From Roseomonas sp. KE0001 (GTDB lineage Bacteria > Pseudomonadota > Alphaproteobacteria > Acetobacterales > Acetobacteraceae), in assembly GCF_016107285.1 (NCBI RefSeq), contig NZ_RCVQ01000011.1:1-64000 (forward strand): DNA of 64,000 bases. The letters are read 5' to 3'. The position numbers were made by a program, and so were the translations under genes. The notes under the pieces were generated by a model. The model was not told the DNA's origin and made no database searches. It was given only the letters and a program-made list of their open reading frames with translations. Position 1 is the first letter of the stretch. Every line of letters begins with the position of its first letter. Below are positions 20,235-28,514 of the stretch, piece after piece.

Positions 20235-21941
20235 ATGCCCGAGCAGGACAAGAGCCACAGCATCCCCGCGCTGCTGCTGAACCAGGCCCGCCGCTGGCCC
20301 GACAGGCCGATGCTGCGCTACTGGCGCGACGGCGGCTGGCGGCGGATGCGCTGGGCCGAGTTCGCCCTGCAGGTCGCCGCCGTGGCGGCCGGGCTGCGGA
20401 GCCACGGCGTCGCTCCCGGTGACCGAGTGCTGCTGCTGGCGGAGAACCGTCCGGAGTTCCTGATCGCCGATACGGCGCTCATGGCGATCGGTGCCGTCAC
20501 CGTGCCTGCCTACACGACCGGCACGGTCGCGGATCACGGGCATATCCTGCGGGACGCCGGGGCGCGCTGCGCCATCGTCTCCACCGCCAGGCTCGCCGCC
20601 AGCCTGCGGGAGGCCGCCGGCGCCGGCGGCCTGGATCTGATGGTGACCATGGAGCCTGTCGAGGAGGCTGTGGACTGGTCCGATCTGGCGGCGGCAGGCG
20701 GCGACCTGGCCATGCTCGCCGCCGAGGTGGATCACATCCCCGATGGCCGCCTGGCCTGCCTGATGTACACCTCCGGCACCGGCGGCCCGCCCAAGGGCGT
20801 CATGCTTCCGCATCGCGCCATGCTGGCCAACCGCCGCGGCATCGAGAGCTTCATCCGGCGGCTGAACCTGCCCGAGGATGGCTGCTACCTCTCCTTCCTG
20901 CCGCTGTCGCACGCCTATGAGCACACGGTGGGCTACCTGCTCTGCTCCTTCGGGATCGAGCTGGTGTTCAGCCGCGGCGCCGAACGGCTGGCCGCCGAGC
21001 TGACCGAGATCCGCCCGCATATCGTGACCGCGGTGCCACGGCTGTTCGAGGTGCTGCGGGCCCGCATCCTGGCCGCCGCCGAGAAGCAGCCGCCGCGGCA
21101 GCGGATGCTGTTCGAGGCGGCGCTCCGCCTCGGGCTGCGGCGCCTGGACGGGCCGGCGCTCGGCCTCTGGGAGCGGCTGCAGGACGCGGTGCTGGACCGG
21201 CTGGTGCGCCGCCGCATCCGGGGCCGCTTCGGCGGACGCATGATGGCCCTCGTCTCCGGTGGCGCGCGCCTCGACCCGGGCCTGTCCGGCTTCTTCCTCG
21301 CCCTCGGCCTGCCGGTGCTGCAGGGCTACGGGCAGACGGAGGCCGGGCCGGTGGTCAGCGTCAACCTGCCCTGGGACAACGACCGGCACAGCGTCGGCCG
21401 CCCCCTGCCCGGCGTGACCCTGCGCATCGCCGAGGATGGCGAAGTGCTGGTCCAGGGGCCGCTGGTGATGGATGGCTACTGGGGCAATGCCCAGGCCACC
21501 GCCCAGGCGCTTCGCCCCGATACCCCGGAGGGGCCGCCCTGGCTGCACACCGGCGACACCGGCCGTCTGGAAGGAGGCCGGCTCTACATCACCGATCGCA
21601 AACGGGATTTCATCAAGACGGCGGGGGGCGAGATGATCAGCCCGGCCCGCATCGAGAGCCTGCTGATGGCCGAGCCGGAGATCCAGCATGCCGTGGTCGC
21701 CGGCGAGGGACGCCCGGGCATCGTCGCCCTGATCGTCCCGGCCGAGAAGGTGCCGGAGAAGGCGGTGGAGCAGGCGGTGGGGCGGGTGAACCGCAGGCTG
21801 GGCGGGCCCGAGCGGATCCGCCGCTTCGCGACCGTGGAGCCCTTCCGGGTCGAGGACGGGCTGCTGACCCCCACCATGAAGATCAAGCGCCGCGCCGTCC
21901 TGCAGGCGCGGGAGGAGCTGATCGCCAACCTCTATCGCTGA
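20235..21941 (+). CDS. AMP-dependent long-chain fatty acid--CoA ligase
   Basis: ANL-superfamily enzyme activating a carboxylic acid, probably a long-chain fatty acid, to its CoA thioester through an acyl-adenylate. The 568 residues contain the phosphate loop YTSGTGGPPKGV, the adenine motif GYGQTEAGP, the TGDTGRLEGG aspartate region, and the C-terminal hinge DRKRDFIKTAGGEMISP. The long middle insertion and FLPLSHAYEHTVGY fit the long-chain (FAA/AMP-binding FadD15-like) subgroup rather than acetate or aromatic ligases. Single gene, divergent from the peptidase, with tandem repeats in its leader. Confidence 0.88.
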   Translation: MPEQDKSHSIPALLLNQARRWPDRPMLRYWRDGGWRRMRWAEFALQVAAVAAGLRSHGVAPGDRVLLLAENRPEFLIADTALMAIGAVTVPAYTTGTVADHGHILRDAGARCAIVSTARLAASLREAAGAGGLDLMVTMEPVEEAVDWSDLAAAGGDLAMLAAEVDHIPDGRLACLMYTSGTGGPPKGVMLPHRAMLANRRGIESFIRRLNLPEDGCYLSFLPLSHAYEHTVGYLLCSFGIELVFSRGAERLAAELTEIRPHIVTAVPRLFEVLRARILAAAEKQPPRQRMLFEAALRLGLRRLDGPALGLWERLQDAVLDRLVRRRIRGRFGGRMMALVSGGARLDPGLSGFFLALGLPVLQGYGQTEAGPVVSVNLPWDNDRHSVGRPLPGVTLRIAEDGEVLVQGPLVMDGYWGNAQATAQALRPDTPEGPPWLHTGDTGRLEGGRLYITDRKRDFIKTAGGEMISPARIESLLMAEPEIQHAVVAGEGRPGIVALIVPAEKVPEKAVEQAVGRVNRRLGGPERIRRFATVEPFRVEDGLLTPTMKIKRRAVLQAREELIANLYR

Positions 21942-21960
21942 GGCTGGCGCGCCGCTGGCC

Positions 21961-22122
21961 TCAACCGATGGTCTCGAGCACCAGGCGGCGGATCTCCGCC
22001 TGGCTCATCGAGGGGCGCGGCTCCGCCTGCCGCAGCAGGGCGGCGGGCAGGCCGGTCTGGAGGATGGAAGGGGTATGGGACGTGTCGTTGTTGTTCTTGT
22101 GAATCATGGTCACGCTAGTCAT
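21961..22122 (-). CDS. Small hypothetical protein, 53 residues
   Basis: A short reading frame from ATG at 22122 with an AGGAAAG ribosome site directly ahead, ending in TGA. It starts MTSVTMIHKNNNDTSHTP, is polar at the front, and ends in an amphipathic helix SMSQAEIRRLVLETIG. There is no signal peptide or membrane segment. The ending reminds me of short conserved Acetobacteraceae proteins finishing in an AEIRR-hydrophobic helix, but I cannot verify this here. It converges with the acyl-CoA ligase and lies about 1.7 kb from the MFS gene start on the same strand. Function unknown. Confidence 0.5.
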   Translation of the reverse strand: MTSVTMIHKNNNDTSHTPSILQTGLPAALLRQAEPRPSMSQAEIRRLVLETIG

Positions 22123-22385
22123 CTTTCCTGGCGCCCGCCGCAGCGGGCCGCCATGTCATCAACAGGTTAAGGATCGTCCTTCGGCCCAGGGGCCGGGATC
22201 CGTGAAAAGCCGCGGGTCCCGCGCGGGTTTCAGCGCGGACGCACGGCACCGACATCATCTTCGGGAGAAGGGCCGATCCGCCGCGACAGGCGCGGACAAG
22301 GCAAATGCCAGGGGCAGATGCCCGGGAGCGGCCTGAAACGGAGACGGATCAGACAGCGCTTACTTGGCACTCTTGATCCGGGATA

Positions 22386-23786
22386 TCAAGCCTGCCGGTC
22401 GGTTTCGCCGGCCGGAGCGGCGGCGGGCCGGTCCGGCGGGGCCTCGCCGTCTTCCGCCACCGTGCCGGCCTCCTCCGCCTGGGCGATCTCCTCGCGCTCC
22501 ACGGCGGCCTCCTGCGCCACCGCCACGAGTTCGGTGCTGACCGGCTGCACCGGCATGACCAGGAAGTCCTCCTTCGCCTCGGGCGCGCTGCGCTGGCGCA
22601 TGCGGTAGAGGCCCCAACCCGCGATCAATGCCTGCGCCGAGAGGATCAGCCAGCCCAGGCCGGACGGGCCGAGGCGCCCCATGGCGAGGCCGCCGGCGAA
22701 GGGCCCGAGGGCCGAACCGGCGCCCCAGAGGATCAGCAGCCCGCCCGAGGCGGCAGCGAATTCGGAGGGCGAGACATGGTCGTTCACATGCGCCAGCACG
22801 AGGCTGTAGGCCGGGATGACCATGGCCCCGAAGGCGGCGACCAGGCTGTAGGACAGCCAGCGCGGCGGATGGTCCGGCACCAGCAGGATCATGGCGAGCA
22901 GCGCCATCGCCGCGGCGCCGGCCAGGCTGACGACAAGCAGGCGGCGGTCGATCCGGTCCGAGAGCCAGCCGGCGGGCCAGGTCGCGGCGAAGCCGCCGAG
23001 CGACCCGCAGGCCATGAAGATGGCGACCGAGCCGGCATCCAGCCCGATGCGCTGCGCGAAGAGCGGGCCCAGGGAGTAGTAGGCACCCGTGCTGACGCCG
23101 ATCAGGAAGGCCGCGACCACGCCGAAGGGCGACTGCTCGTAAAGCCGCCGCAGGTTCAGCTCGGCGGCGCCCTCGGCCTGCGCCGGCGCCTGGGCGCGGG
23201 AGAGCACGACCGGCACCAGGGCGAAGGAGATGATCATGGAGATCAGGCAGAACAGCACGAAGCCCCGTGGTGGGGCGGCGGTCAGCAGCATCTGGCCGCA
23301 GACGCCGGCGATCATGCCGGTCATGCCGTAGATGCTGAGGATGCGGCCGCGCACCGCCGAGGCCGAGGCCCCGTTCAGCCAGCTTTCCACCACGATGAAC
23401 AGGCCGGCGAAGCAGAAGCCGGTCAGCGCCCGCCCGACCGGCCAGAGCCAGGGATGGATCAGCATCAGATGCAGCAGCGGCACCGAGGAGGCGATCGCCG
23501 CCAGTGCCGCGAAGGCCCGGGTGTGCCCCACCACCCGCACCAACTGCCCGCCGCGCAGCGAGCCGAGCATCAGCCCGATGTAGAACCCGCTGCCGACGAG
23601 GCCGATCTGCGTCGCGGTGAAGCCCTCCAGCCCGCCGCGCACCGTCAGCAACGAGGATTGCAGCGTATTGCCCATCTGCAGCATGGCATAGCCGAACAGC
23701 AGGGCGATGACCGGCGCCAGCGTGGCGGAGAGCGAGGCCACCGGCGCGGTGGCCATGGCGGGGGAGGAAGAGGAGGTAGAGGCCAC
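22386..23786 (-). CDS. MFS transporter (YcaD-like)
   Basis: A 466-residue major facilitator with about twelve hydrophobic segments, starting LAPVIALLFGYAMLQMGNTL. It resembles the YcaD/YfcJ-type subgroup of unknown substrate (RALTGFCFAGLFIVVESWLNG is a characteristic stretch). The last 65 or so residues form a hydrophilic acidic tail (VEREEIAQAEEAGTVAEDGE) beyond the final helix, facing the cytoplasm. The start is GTG at 23786, supported by GGAG six bases upstream; an ATG ten codons later is the alternative. It diverges from the Bug receptor, but nothing shows they cooperate. Confidence 0.87.
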   Translation of the reverse strand: MASTSSSSPAMATAPVASLSATLAPVIALLFGYAMLQMGNTLQSSLLTVRGGLEGFTATQIGLVGSGFYIGLMLGSLRGGQLVRVVGHTRAFAALAAIASSVPLLHLMLIHPWLWPVGRALTGFCFAGLFIVVESWLNGASASAVRGRILSIYGMTGMIAGVCGQMLLTAAPPRGFVLFCLISMIISFALVPVVLSRAQAPAQAEGAAELNLRRLYEQSPFGVVAAFLIGVSTGAYYSLGPLFAQRIGLDAGSVAIFMACGSLGGFAATWPAGWLSDRIDRRLLVVSLAGAAAMALLAMILLVPDHPPRWLSYSLVAAFGAMVIPAYSLVLAHVNDHVSPSEFAAASGGLLILWGAGSALGPFAGGLAMGRLGPSGLGWLILSAQALIAGWGLYRMRQRSAPEAKEDFLVMPVQPVSTELVAVAQEAAVEREEIAQAEEAGTVAEDGEAPPDRPAAAPAGETDRQA

Positions 23787-23935
23787 TCGGCACTCCGCGG
23801 GCAGAGGGTGGATACCGCGGGCGGGGTCGCCCGGCGGGTCGCGGCCCGGCCGGCATAACCAGGGACGACCGGCACTTCAAGCCGCGGCCCTGACCACCTC
23901 TCGCAGGGTTGCGGATTGGGCCATCGCCGATAAAA

Positions 23936-23959
23936 CCCTGGAAAATTTCCCTGGAAAAT
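23936..23959 (+). repeat. Two 11-bp direct repeats upstream of a Bug receptor gene
   Basis: CCCTGGAAAAT occurs at 23936-23946 and again at 23949-23959, a 13-base period, in an unusually AT-rich patch between the divergent MFS and Bug genes. The second copy ends just before the AAGGAAGG ribosome site of the Bug gene. Possible regulator site or unwinding element; nothing further supports this. Confidence 0.4.
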
Positions 23960-23978
23960 AAAAGGAAGGAAACGTCGC

Positions 23979-24956
23979 ATGATTCGCTGGACCACCGGCC
24001 GCCGCGCCACGCTCGCGCTGCCGCTCCTCGCCCTCGCCCGCCCCGCGCTGGCCCAGGCGGCCTGGCCCGCGCGCGCGGTCTCGATGGTGACGGGCTATGC
24101 CCCGGGCGGCCTGACCGATGTCACGACCCGCGCCATCGCCCAACGGATGGAGCAGGAGCTGGGCCAGCCCATCGTGGTGGAGAACCGGGTGGGGGGTGCC
24201 ACCTCCGTCGCCGCCACCTATGTCGCCCGCGCCGCGCCGGATGGCTACACGCTGCTGATGGGCGCCTCCTCCCTGGCGATCAACCCGGCGCTGCAGCCTG
24301 AGTTGACGCCGCGCGATCCGCAGCGGGAGCTGGAGGCGCTGGGCCTCGCCTACCGCAGTGCCTTCGTGCTGCATGTGCATCCCGACCTGCCGGTGCGCAG
24401 CACCGCCGAGTTCATCGACTACGCCAAGGCCAATCCCGGCAAGATCAACTTCGGCAGCAGCGGCACGGGCGCGGTGAATCATCTGGCGCTGGAACTGCTC
24501 CGCAAGCGGGCGGGAATCGATGTGCTCCATGTGCCCTATCGCGGCGGCGTTCCGGCCCTGACGGACCTGCGGACCGGCCGGATCCAGGCGATGTTCCAGG
24601 CGGCGCTGGAGGCGATGCCGGTGATCCGCGAGGGCGTGACGCGGGCCATCGCGGTGAGCAGCGCGCAGCGGATGGCACTGTTGCCGGACGTCCCGGCTGT
24701 GGCGGAGACCCTGCCCGGCTTCGACGCGGTCTTCTGGCAGGGCCTGTTCGCACCGCCCGGCCTGCCTCCCACCGTGGTCACGCCCCTCTCCGCCGCGCTG
24801 ACGGCCGCCACCGAGGACAAGGGGCTGCGCGCGCGGATGGCCGAGCAGGGCGTCGCCATCGAGACCGGCGACGCGGCGGTCATGCGCCGCATCCTGGCCG
24901 AGGACAGCACGCAATGGGGCACGCTGATCCGCGAAGCCGGCATCCGGCCGGAATAG
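23979..24956 (+). CDS. Bug/TctC family tripartite tricarboxylate transporter substrate-binding protein
   Basis: Periplasmic receptor of 325 residues with an N-terminal signal peptide (cleavage near ALA-QAAWPAR, about residue 25). Family marks are WPARAVSMVTGYAPGG, TDVTTRAIAQRMEQELGQPIVVENR and the ligand-loop region NFGSSGTGAVNHLALE. These proteins bind small carboxylates or related solutes and hand them to TctA/TctB membrane proteins. No TctAB is present in this window, so this is an orphan receptor, common in Acetobacteraceae and Burkholderiales. The ligand is unknown. A strong AAGGAAGG ribosome site precedes the ATG. Confidence 0.92.
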   Translation: MIRWTTGRRATLALPLLALARPALAQAAWPARAVSMVTGYAPGGLTDVTTRAIAQRMEQELGQPIVVENRVGGATSVAATYVARAAPDGYTLLMGASSLAINPALQPELTPRDPQRELEALGLAYRSAFVLHVHPDLPVRSTAEFIDYAKANPGKINFGSSGTGAVNHLALELLRKRAGIDVLHVPYRGGVPALTDLRTGRIQAMFQAALEAMPVIREGVTRAIAVSSAQRMALLPDVPAVAETLPGFDAVFWQGLFAPPGLPPTVVTPLSAALTAATEDKGLRARMAEQGVAIETGDAAVMRRILAEDSTQWGTLIREAGIRPE

Positions 24957-24962
24957 CCGAGA

Positions 24963-24986
24963 GGCCCGCCGTCACGGCGGCGGGCC
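24963..24986. terminator. Perfect 9-bp hairpin between Bug gene and gapR
   Basis: GGCCCGCCG (24963-24971) and CGGCGGGCC (24978-24986) are exact inverted repeats around a six-base loop, in the 36-base gap between two convergent genes. No U-tract. The stem strength and placement suggest a bidirectional terminator. Confidence 0.55.
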
Positions 24987-24992
24987 CGGCCC

Positions 24993-25295
24993 TCACATGC
25001 CGAGGGCGCGGCGGTACAGATCGAGCAGCGTCTCCTGCTCCTCGATCTCCGCCGGCTCCTGCTTGCGCAGGCGGATCAGCTGCCGGACGACCTTGACGTC
25101 GAAGCCGGCGGACTTGGCCTCGGCGAAGATATCCTTGATGTCGTCGGCCAGCGCCTTGCGCTCTTCCTCCAGCCGCTCCACCCGCTCGATGATCGAGCGC
25201 AGGCGATCGACGGCGATGCCGCCGACCTCGGATTCGGGATCGGCGGCCTGACGGTCACGGCTGGCCTTGGCGTCCTGCTCGTCGAAATCGCTCAT
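24993..25295 (-). CDS. gapR: GapR family nucleoid-associated protein (DUF2312)
   Basis: A 100-residue coiled-coil protein matching DUF2312/GapR, studied in Caulobacter crescentus, where it binds overtwisted DNA ahead of replication and transcription and stimulates topoisomerases. The core runs from [21 protein letters not shown] through [22 protein letters not shown] to [22 protein letters not shown]. The first 25 residues are a variable acidic extension. The start MSDFDEQD is taken as the natural beginning. Single gene, converging with the Bug receptor. The name is by homology; gene number and essentiality in this organism are unknown. Confidence 0.9.
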   Translation of the reverse strand: MSDFDEQDAKASRDRQAADPESEVGGIAVDRLRSIIERVERLEEERKALADDIKDIFAEAKSAGFDVKVVRQLIRLRKQEPAEIEEQETLLDLYRRALGM

Positions 25296-25637
25296 CAAGG
25301 GTCTCCGGGCTGCCGAACACGACCGGCTCCAGGAAGCGGGCCGGGGCGGCGGCATATAACCGGCGGCGCCAGCGGGGGCAAATCCGGGCGCATTCAGATG
25401 GCACCCCTCAACCCTCAGTCATCGCCGACGCGATTTCCGCCAGGAACGGTGGCCCAGCCGCCCTGCGCCAATAAAGAACGCGATGCAGGCAAGTTCCTGT
25501 TGTCCGCCCCTTCTGGCGGTCCTGGTACATCCCCGGGCGTCTGGTCACTCCATCTTCACGCCTCGGCCTGTTCCGCCGCTGTCCGGCTCCACGTGACTTC
25601 CGGGAGACTTCCATCGGGCATTCCGGCGCCGGGGATG
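25296..25637. other. Intergenic stretch with no recognised feature
   Basis: About 340 bases between gapR and the DUF1244 gene, both on the minus strand. It should hold the gapR promoter and possibly the end of the DUF1244 transcript. I see no convincing gene, RNA or strong hairpin in it; open frames crossing it lack conserved content. Confidence 0.4.
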
Positions 25638-25946
25638 TCAGTGCCCCGGGCTGGTGGCGGCGAACCTGGCCTTCTGCTCGGGCGTCGCCTCCTTCTGGTG
25701 GAGGGCCTGCCACTCCTTGTAGGGCATGCCGTAGACGATCTCGCGCGCCGCGGGGTCCGGCAGGTCCAGCCCCCGGGCCTCCGCCGCCTCCCGATACCAG
25801 CGGCTCAGGCAGTTGCGGCAGAATCCGGCCAGATTCATCAGGTCGATGTTCTGCACATCGCTCCGCTCGCGCAGATGTTCCAGCAGGCGGCGGAAGGCCG
25901 CGGCCTCCAGCTCCGTGCGGGTGGCGGGGTCGTTGACATCGGTCAT
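25638..25946 (-). CDS. DUF1244 domain-containing protein
   Basis: A 102-residue protein of a small family of unknown function in proteobacteria. Characteristic parts are [36 protein letters not shown] (quoted in pieces: [29 protein letters not shown]) and [14 protein letters not shown]. The FCRNC pair could bind metal or be redox-active. The start is [16 protein letters not shown]; the longer upstream frame is not conserved. It is separate from gapR by about 340 bases and divergent from the monooxygenase. No role can be assigned. Confidence 0.85.
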   Translation of the reverse strand: MTDVNDPATRTELEAAAFRRLLEHLRERSDVQNIDLMNLAGFCRNCLSRWYREAAEARGLDLPDPAAREIVYGMPYKEWQALHQKEATPEQKARFAATSPGH

Positions 25947-26101
25947 GGGCGGGCCCTCCTTCCACCCCAAGGTGGGGTTGCCACCGCCCCTCTGCCAAGC
26001 CGGCCGCATCATCGCCCCTGCCTTTGCCTCCCCCGCCTCCCATATGCCCCGTGACCGCCCTTCCCCAGGGCCCGCCTCACACGCAGCCGGGAGACCGCCG
26101 C

Positions 26102-27115
26102 ATGATCCGCTATTCCGTCCTGGACCTCGCCCCGATCAATCAGGGCGAGGAGGCCGCCGACGCCTTCCGCCATTCCGCCGACCTCGCGCGCCATGCGGAG
26201 GACTGGGGCTACCACCGCTTCTGGCTGGCCGAGCACCACAACATGCCGGGCATCGCCAGCGCCGCCACGGCGGTGGTCATCGGCCACGTCGCCGCCGCCA
26301 CCCGCCGCATCCGCCTGGGCTCGGGGGGGATCATGCTTCCCAACCACGCGCCGCTCATGGTGGCCGAGCAGTTCGGCACCCTGAACGCCCTCTTTCCCGG
26401 CCGCATCGACCTCGGCCTCGGCCGCGCCCCGGGCACGGACATGCGCACCGCCCGCGCGCTGCGCCGCAATCTCTCCGGCGACGCCGACAGCTTCCCGCAG
26501 GACGTGGTCGAGTTGCAGAACTGGTTCGCGCCCGTGCAGCCGGGCCAGCCGGTGCAGGCCGTGCCCGGCGGCGGGATGGAGATCCCGATCTGGATCCTCG
26601 GCTCCAGCCTCTACGGCGCGCAGCTCGCCGCGATGCTCGGCCTGCCCTTCGCCTTCGCCTCGCATTTCGCGCCGCAGATGCTGGACCAGGCGCTGGCGGT
26701 CTATCGCGAGGGCTTCCGCCCCTCGGAGACGCTGAAGCGGCCCTACGCCATGGCGGCGATGAATCTCTTCGCCGCCGCGACCGATGCCGAGGGGGAACGC
26801 CTCTTCACCTCGCTGCAGCGCCAGTTCCTCAACCTGCGGCGGGGCACGCCGGGCAAGCTGCCGCCGCCGGCGGAGGATATCGCCGCCCTGCAGCAGGAGG
26901 CGCGGCTGGCCGGGGTCGGCCACAGCCTCTCCTGCTCGGCGGTCGGCGCGCCCGCCACGGTGCGCGCCGCCATCGAGGGCTTCCTCGAGCGGACCGGCGT
27001 GGACGAGCTGATGCTCACCGGGCAGATCTTCGACCATGCCGCGCGGCTGCGCAGCTTCGAGATCGGCGCCGAGGTGTGTCGTGCCCTGGCGCGGGAGCCG
27101 GCGGCCTGCGGCTGA
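26102..27115 (+). CDS. LLM class flavin-dependent oxidoreductase (luciferase-like)
   Basis: Bacterial luciferase-like TIM-barrel monooxygenase, 337 residues, presumably using reduced FMN. The start [22 protein letters not shown] and the motif [22 protein letters not shown] match the YhbW-type subgroup, of unknown physiological substrate. [16 protein letters not shown] and [16 protein letters not shown] are also typical. No partner flavin reductase is adjacent. Single gene, divergent from DUF1244 and convergent with the aminotransferase. Confidence 0.88.
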   Translation: MIRYSVLDLAPINQGEEAADAFRHSADLARHAEDWGYHRFWLAEHHNMPGIASAATAVVIGHVAAATRRIRLGSGGIMLPNHAPLMVAEQFGTLNALFPGRIDLGLGRAPGTDMRTARALRRNLSGDADSFPQDVVELQNWFAPVQPGQPVQAVPGGGMEIPIWILGSSLYGAQLAAMLGLPFAFASHFAPQMLDQALAVYREGFRPSETLKRPYAMAAMNLFAAATDAEGERLFTSLQRQFLNLRRGTPGKLPPPAEDIAALQQEARLAGVGHSLSCSAVGAPATVRAAIEGFLERTGVDELMLTGQIFDHAARLRSFEIGAEVCRALAREPAACG

Positions 27116-27163
27116 GGCGGGCGAAAGGGGGAGCCGGCCAGGCCCCCCGCCGCCGCGGACGTG

Positions 27164-28348
27164 TCAGGCGTTGCCGGAGAGATAGTCCATGGCCGCCTTC
27201 GCGCCCGCATCCTCGTGCGGCACCCCGGCGATGCGCAGCCCCATCTCGACGCCCGACAGCGTGCCCATCAGGGTCAGGTCGTTGAAATCGCCCAGATGAC
27301 CGATGCGGAAGACCCGGTCGTTCAGCCGGCCGAGCCCGTTGCCGAGCGACATGTTGAACCGCTCCAGGATGGCGGCGCGCAGCGCATTGGCCGAATGCCC
27401 CTCCGGCAGGCGCACCGCGGTCAGCGCCGAGGAATAGTGGCGCGGCTCGGCGCACTGCACCTCCAGCCCCCAGGCGCGCACGGCCCGGCGCGTGGCCTCG
27501 GCATGGCGGTCGTGCCGGGCGAAGACATTCTCCAGCCCCTCGGCCAGCAGCATGTCGAGCGCGGTGTCGAGCGCGTAGAGCATGTTGGTCGCGGGGGTGT
27601 AGGGAAAGTAGCCGGTGGCATTGGAGGCCAGCATCGGCTTCCAGTCCCAGAAGCTGCGCGGCAGCCGCGCCGTCTCGCTGGCCTTCAGCGCCTTCTCCGA
27701 GATGGCGTTGAAGGACAGGCCCGGCGGCAGCATCAACCCCTTCTGACTGCCGGCCACGGTGACATCGACGCCCCATTCGTCATGGCGGTAGTCGATCGAG
27801 CCCAGCGAGGAGATGGTGTCCACCAGCAGCAGCGCCGGATGCCCGGCCTCATCCATGGCGCGCCGCACCTCGTCGATGCGCGAGGTGCAGCCGGTGGAGG
27901 TCTCGTTGTGCACCACGCAGACGGCCTTGATGGCGTGGCCCCTGTCGGCGCGCAGCCGCTCGCCGATGGCCTCGACATCGGCCGCGCGGCGCCAGTCGGT
28001 CTGGATCAGCTCCGGGCGCAGGCCCAGGCGCTCGGCCATCTCGCGCCAGAGGAAGGCGAACTGCCCGGTCTCGCACATCAGCACCGTGTCGCCCGGCGAG
28101 AGCGTGTTGACCAGCGCCGCCTCCCAGGCGCCGGTGCCGGAGGCCGGGTAGATGATCACCGGCTGCCGCGTCGCGAAGACCGCCTTGACCTTCTCCAGGA
28201 TCTGCGCGCCGAGCTTGCCGAAATCCGGGCCCCGATGGTCCATGGTCGGGTTGTCGAGCGCGCGCAGCACGCGGTCCGGCACGTTGGTCGGGCCCGGGAT
28301 CTGCAGGAAATGGCGGCCGGCGGTGGGCCTGGACTGGAAATAGGCCAT
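27164..28348 (-). CDS. Serine--glyoxylate / alanine--glyoxylate-type aminotransferase (class V)
   Basis: PLP enzyme of aminotransferase class V, 394 residues, close to SgaA and AGT. It begins with GRHFLQIPGPTNVPDRVLRA and MDHRGPDFGKLGAQI. The PLP lysine is K203 in AGSQKGLMLPPG, and HNETSTGCTSRIDEVRR lines the cofactor site. Such enzymes convert serine and glyoxylate to hydroxypyruvate and glycine. It diverges from a large FAD/Fe-S 2-hydroxyacid dehydrogenase with 166 bases between them, consistent with shared control of glycolate/glyoxylate or related 2-oxoacid metabolism. The exact amino donor is not provable here. Confidence 0.87.
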   Translation of the reverse strand: MAYFQSRPTAGRHFLQIPGPTNVPDRVLRALDNPTMDHRGPDFGKLGAQILEKVKAVFATRQPVIIYPASGTGAWEAALVNTLSPGDTVLMCETGQFAFLWREMAERLGLRPELIQTDWRRAADVEAIGERLRADRGHAIKAVCVVHNETSTGCTSRIDEVRRAMDEAGHPALLLVDTISSLGSIDYRHDEWGVDVTVAGSQKGLMLPPGLSFNAISEKALKASETARLPRSFWDWKPMLASNATGYFPYTPATNMLYALDTALDMLLAEGLENVFARHDRHAEATRRAVRAWGLEVQCAEPRHYSSALTAVRLPEGHSANALRAAILERFNMSLGNGLGRLNDRVFRIGHLGDFNDLTLMGTLSGVEMGLRIAGVPHEDAGAKAAMDYLSGNA

Positions 28349-28514
28349 GATGGTTTCCTCCTCGGGGTCCGATGCGCCGAGGGTTAGGCGTAATCCATGC
28401 GTTTCGCCAATGAGTTCGCGTTGTCGGATTGATGAGCATTATAGATCGGACAGGCCCGCCGGCGCGCGCTAGACAGGGGCAGGACGAGACGACCGGAAGC
28501 GCCAGGAAGCCAAG

